This document shows positions 61,626 through 64,000 of a stretch of DNA of 64,000 nucleotides, piece by piece. The notes beneath the pieces are model-generated. The model searched no databases. It had not been told where the DNA came from and saw nothing but the letters and a program-made list of their open reading frames with translations. The stretch's first letter is position 1, and every line of letters starts with the position of its first letter. Origin of the DNA: Profundibacter sp033851955. GTDB lineage: Bacteria > Pseudomonadota > Alphaproteobacteria > Rhodobacterales > Rhodobacteraceae. A program made the translations under genes and the position numbers. Location: assembly GCA_033851955.1 (NCBI GenBank), contig JAWSVK010000009.1, forward strand, positions 186,001-250,000. Reading direction: 5' to 3'.

Positions 61626-62303
61626 GTGATCGAGCTGCAAAATGTCGCCTATAGCTATGGCGGTGGGGAACTATTATCGGATATTTCGTTAAAATTGGCA
61701 CCAGGATCGTTTCATTTTTTAACCGGACCATCGGGTGCTGGTAAGACCACTTTTCTAAAGCTGTGTTATATGGAGTTGTTGGCCTCGTCGGGGCAGGTGC
61801 AGGTTTTTGGCAATGATACGCGGTCAATGGACCGAAACGAAATCGCCCGTAATCGGCAACGCATCGGTGTGGTGCACCAAGATTGCCAATTTTTGGACCA
61901 TTTGCCGCTCTCGGCCAATGTTGCGCTACCTTTGATGGCTGCAGGCCGAGAGGTGGGCCAGGAGACCGAAAACTTGAATGATTTGCTGTCTTGGGTTGGC
62001 CTGACGCACCGCGCGGATGCACTGCCAGACGAATTGTCAGGGGGTGAGCGCCAACGCGCTGCCTTGGCACGCGCTGTGATCATGTCACCGGATGTGGTGC
62101 TGGCGGACGAGCCGACCGGAAATGTCGATTGGGAAATGTCAAAACGGTTACTGAACCTATTGGTTGAGCTAAACCGGATGGGCAAAACAATCATGATCGC
62201 TACCCACGATCTAAACTTGATCCGTGCTGCCAAATCGCAAGTGAATGCACGGGTGCTGCGGATCAATAATCGGCGATTGCAATTGGCCGGAGCGGATTTG
62301 TGA
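61626..62303 (+). CDS. ftsE: Cell-division ATP-binding protein FtsE
   Basis: ABC ATPase of the FtsEX complex, which activates peptidoglycan hydrolases at the septum. 225 residues from GTG; Walker A GPSGAGKT (34-41), signature LSGGERQRAALARA, Walker B VVLADEPTGNVD. Overlaps ftsX by four bases. AAAGGG lies eight bases before the start. Confidence 0.94.
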   Translation: MIELQNVAYSYGGGELLSDISLKLAPGSFHFLTGPSGAGKTTFLKLCYMELLASSGQVQVFGNDTRSMDRNEIARNRQRIGVVHQDCQFLDHLPLSANVALPLMAAGREVGQETENLNDLLSWVGLTHRADALPDELSGGERQRAALARAVIMSPDVVLADEPTGNVDWEMSKRLLNLLVELNRMGKTIMIATHDLNLIRAAKSQVNARVLRINNRRLQLAGADL

Positions 62304-63205
62304 AGTTGGATATGGAACAGGTCATTGCGTTGTTAAAAGGCGACACACAATCGGCCCAAGTCGTGCCGCCCAGCGGTTACACGGCCACGTTGACATTGTT
62401 CACGTCAGCCGCGATGGCGTTTTTGGTGGTGTTCGCGCTGGCCTTGTCGCTAGCCACAGGGCGGCTGGCTGACAGATGGTCCAGTGAATTAGCACGCTCA
62501 TCCACGGTGCGTATTTCGGCGCCGGCGGGCCAGATGGACGCGCAAACTCGTGCCGCAGCCGAAGTGCTGCGCACCACCCCGGGCGTCGCCCAAGCACGGG
62601 TGTTGAGCAGTGACGAGCAAAAGGCATTGCTGGCGCCTTGGTTTGGGCCGGATTTGCCAATCGACAGCCTGCCGATTCCGCAGCTGATCGAGGTGATCGA
62701 AGACGGGAATGGGTACGATGTGGAAGGGCTGCGTTTGCGCCTGTCCGCCGAAGCCCCGGGTGCGGTTTTGGATGATCACACCCGCTGGCGCAAACCCTTG
62801 GTCAAGGCTGCGGACCGGTTACGCACGCTTGGACTGTTCTCGATCCTGTTGATCGCAATGGCGACGGGAGCGATGATCACGCTGGCCGCGAATGCGGCAT
62901 TGGCAGCAAACAAACAAGTGATCCGCGTGCTGAGATTGGTAGGTGCCCAAGACACCTATATCGCGCAAGCCTTCGTGCGTCGCTTTACCCTGCGTGCCTT
63001 AACGGGGGCAGCGGCGGGGTCGGTGTTGGGGATGCTGGCAATACTATTGTTGCCAAGCGCATCGACGGCAGGCGGGTTCTTGACGGGGCTTGGATTTCAA
63101 GGCTGGCATTGGCTATGGCCCATTGTCATACCACCATTGGCAGCTGGGGTGGCATTTTGGGCAACCCGCGCAGCCGCCCTTCGCAGTTTACGGGAGCAGA
63201 CCTGA
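62300..63205 (+). CDS. ftsX: Cell-division protein FtsX
   Basis: Membrane partner of FtsE, 301 residues with an N-terminal helix (about 34-55), a periplasmic loop (about 60-165) and three C-terminal helices of the FtsX fold (VLRLVGAQDTYIAQAFVRRF in the loop between). GTG start. Its stop shares a base with the acyltransferase start (TGATG). Confidence 0.92.
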   Translation: MKLDMEQVIALLKGDTQSAQVVPPSGYTATLTLFTSAAMAFLVVFALALSLATGRLADRWSSELARSSTVRISAPAGQMDAQTRAAAEVLRTTPGVAQARVLSSDEQKALLAPWFGPDLPIDSLPIPQLIEVIEDGNGYDVEGLRLRLSAEAPGAVLDDHTRWRKPLVKAADRLRTLGLFSILLIAMATGAMITLAANAALAANKQVIRVLRLVGAQDTYIAQAFVRRFTLRALTGAAAGSVLGMLAILLLPSASTAGGFLTGLGFQGWHWLWPIVIPPLAAGVAFWATRAAALRSLREQT

Positions 63206-63933
63206 TGGGATACGCAATTCAATGGCTCCGCAGCCTGATTTTCGCCATTCAAATGTATTTGATGATGCCGCTTATGGGATTGGTCTTTGTGCCGATAGCT
63301 CTGTTCGACCGTACCAAAGTCTATACCTTTGTCAAAACCTATGCCCGCTATTGTCGCTGGTCCCTCGCGTGGATCGCGGGGGTGAAAACTGAGGTGCGCG
63401 GCGAGGTGCCGACAGACGCCTGCTTGATCGCCTCAAAACACCAATCATTTCTGGACGTCATCCTGCTGATTTCGGTCGCGTGGCAACCCCGTGTGATTAT
63501 CAAACGCGAACTGCATTACCTACCCGTGTTTCGATTTTTCGGCTCTCGCATGGGCAATGTCCCAGTCAATCGTGGCACCCGCGGCAAAGCGATTATCAAA
63601 ATGAAGGCCGACGTGGACAGTGGTAAAAACCTGCCTGGGCAATTGTTGATCTACCCACAAGGCACGCGCGTTGCGCCGGGTGTGAAAGCGCCATATAAAA
63701 TAGGCACTGGATTGCTGTATGAACAAACTGAGATGGACTGTGTTCCAGCCGCAACCAATGTCGGGGTGTTTTGGCCCAAACGCGGGGTTTATCGCAAACA
63801 GGGCACGGCCGTATTGGAGTTTTTGCCCCGTATCAAAGCGGGCAAGCCACGGGCCGAGTTTATGGCCGAAATGGAACAAGTGATCGAAACGGCTTCGGAT
63901 CGGTTGATGGCAGAGGCGGGGTTCAAGGGCTGA
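63205..63933 (+). CDS. 1-acylglycerol-3-phosphate acyltransferase (PlsC-like)
   Basis: 242-residue membrane acyltransferase. The HX4D motif is SKHQSFLDV (His79, Asp84); GNVPVNRG and YPQGTR are the other PlsC blocks. N-terminal helix at about 10-32. It is coupled to ftsX and to the next gene. Confidence 0.92.
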   Translation: MGYAIQWLRSLIFAIQMYLMMPLMGLVFVPIALFDRTKVYTFVKTYARYCRWSLAWIAGVKTEVRGEVPTDACLIASKHQSFLDVILLISVAWQPRVIIKRELHYLPVFRFFGSRMGNVPVNRGTRGKAIIKMKADVDSGKNLPGQLLIYPQGTRVAPGVKAPYKIGTGLLYEQTEMDCVPAATNVGVFWPKRGVYRKQGTAVLEFLPRIKAGKPRAEFMAEMEQVIETASDRLMAEAGFKG

Positions 63934-64000
63934 TGGAATATCTGGATACGATTGAGGCCCTCGAAGCGATTTATGGTACGCCGGCCAAGGCGTCCGTGAT
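63933..64000 (+). CDS. Pyridoxamine-phosphate-oxidase-like flavin protein (partial)
   Basis: Only the first 22 codons are visible, MEYLDTIEALEAIYGTPAKA. I recall the start MEYLDTIEAL(E)AxYGTP from PNPOx-like proteins of Rhodobacteraceae. The gene runs off the window; it starts on the acyltransferase stop (TGATG). Confidence 0.6.
   Translation, partial: MEYLDTIEALEAIYGTPAKASV

Noticed and set aside
1..64000. tRNA, rRNA, CRISPR arrays, insertion sequences and prophage genes
   Set aside because: I looked for these while reading and saw no tRNA T-loop consensus, no regularly spaced direct repeats and no transposase or integrase motif. Subtle RNA genes could still be missed by eye.

Overview
The window looks like ordinary chromosomal core from an alphaproteobacterium of the order Rhodobacterales (Roseobacter-like). 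The evidence is the set of neighbours and families: rsmE next to a plant-type glutamate-cysteine ligase, uvrC-pgsA-moaD-moaE, a tiny aa3-oxidase subunit IV gene, a TlpA-like thioredoxin divergent from argH, phaA-phaB, a TIGR02302/DUF4175 protein after lysA, and ftsE-ftsX followed by an acyltransferase. Base composition is moderate to high GC by eye. I see no insertion sequences, prophage, CRISPR array, rRNA or tRNA gene. Coding density is very high; many starts overlap the previous stop by 1 or 4 bases, so most genes sit in operons.

Layout. 1-4.1 kb: glutathione synthesis (gshA, cut by the window edge), two small membrane proteins, rsmE, and divergent ubiA. 4.1-6.4 kb: an OmpA/BON envelope protein with a coiled-coil partner. 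6.4-9.7 kb: moaE, moaD, pgsA, uvrC. 10.0-12.7 kb: a pteridine-reductase-like SDR, a Ca2+/Na+ antiporter, an unannotated 56-residue zinc-ribbon-like membrane protein and an S49 peptidase. 13-19 kb: a fatty acid desaturase, then pyrB, four small PH-domain-like membrane proteins, a dihydroorotase homologue without its catalytic residues, and plsY, nearly all chained by 4-base overlaps. 19-25.4 kb: an Fe-S-less uracil-DNA glycosylase, moaB and an RND efflux pair. 25.5-32.7 kb: GNAT, DsbD-N-like, YqgE, Sua5/TsaC, acyl-CoA dehydrogenase with an MBL hydrolase, a DUF6173-like protein, COX subunit IV and a lipoprotein. 32.7-37.1 kb: azlCD, then fdhD-mobA-(mobB-moeA fusion). 37-46.5 kb: a membrane protein, greA, a PAP2 protein, ETF-QO, a TPR protein, ispE, a polyprenyl diphosphate synthase, DUF2007, a tRNA methyltransferase and DUF465. 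46.5-52.8 kb: DMT exporter, LysR, a small protein, phaB, phaA, an EAL protein, tag and tlpA. 52.8-64 kb: argH, an LptM-like lipoprotein, a DUF4336 gene, lysA, TIGR02302, a CoA-transferase, a zinc-finger membrane protein, ftsE, ftsX, an acyltransferase and the start of a PNPOx-like gene.

Functional threads: molybdenum cofactor assembly occurs in three places (moaDE, moaB, fdhD-mobA-mobB/moeA). Fatty-acid and branched-chain catabolism (acyl-CoA dehydrogenase, ETF-QO, CaiB) feeds the ubiquinone pool, whose synthesis is represented by ubiA and the polyprenyl synthase. Phospholipid synthesis is represented by plsY, pgsA and a PlsC-like acyltransferase.

The most notable signals are a 59-62 base intergenic repeat present twice, foldable as a cloverleaf with compensatory changes between copies; the PH-domain gene block inside the pyrimidine operon next to an apparently dead dihydroorotase; and small genes of under 60 residues. 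Family names come from recall of sequence motifs; no database search was run.
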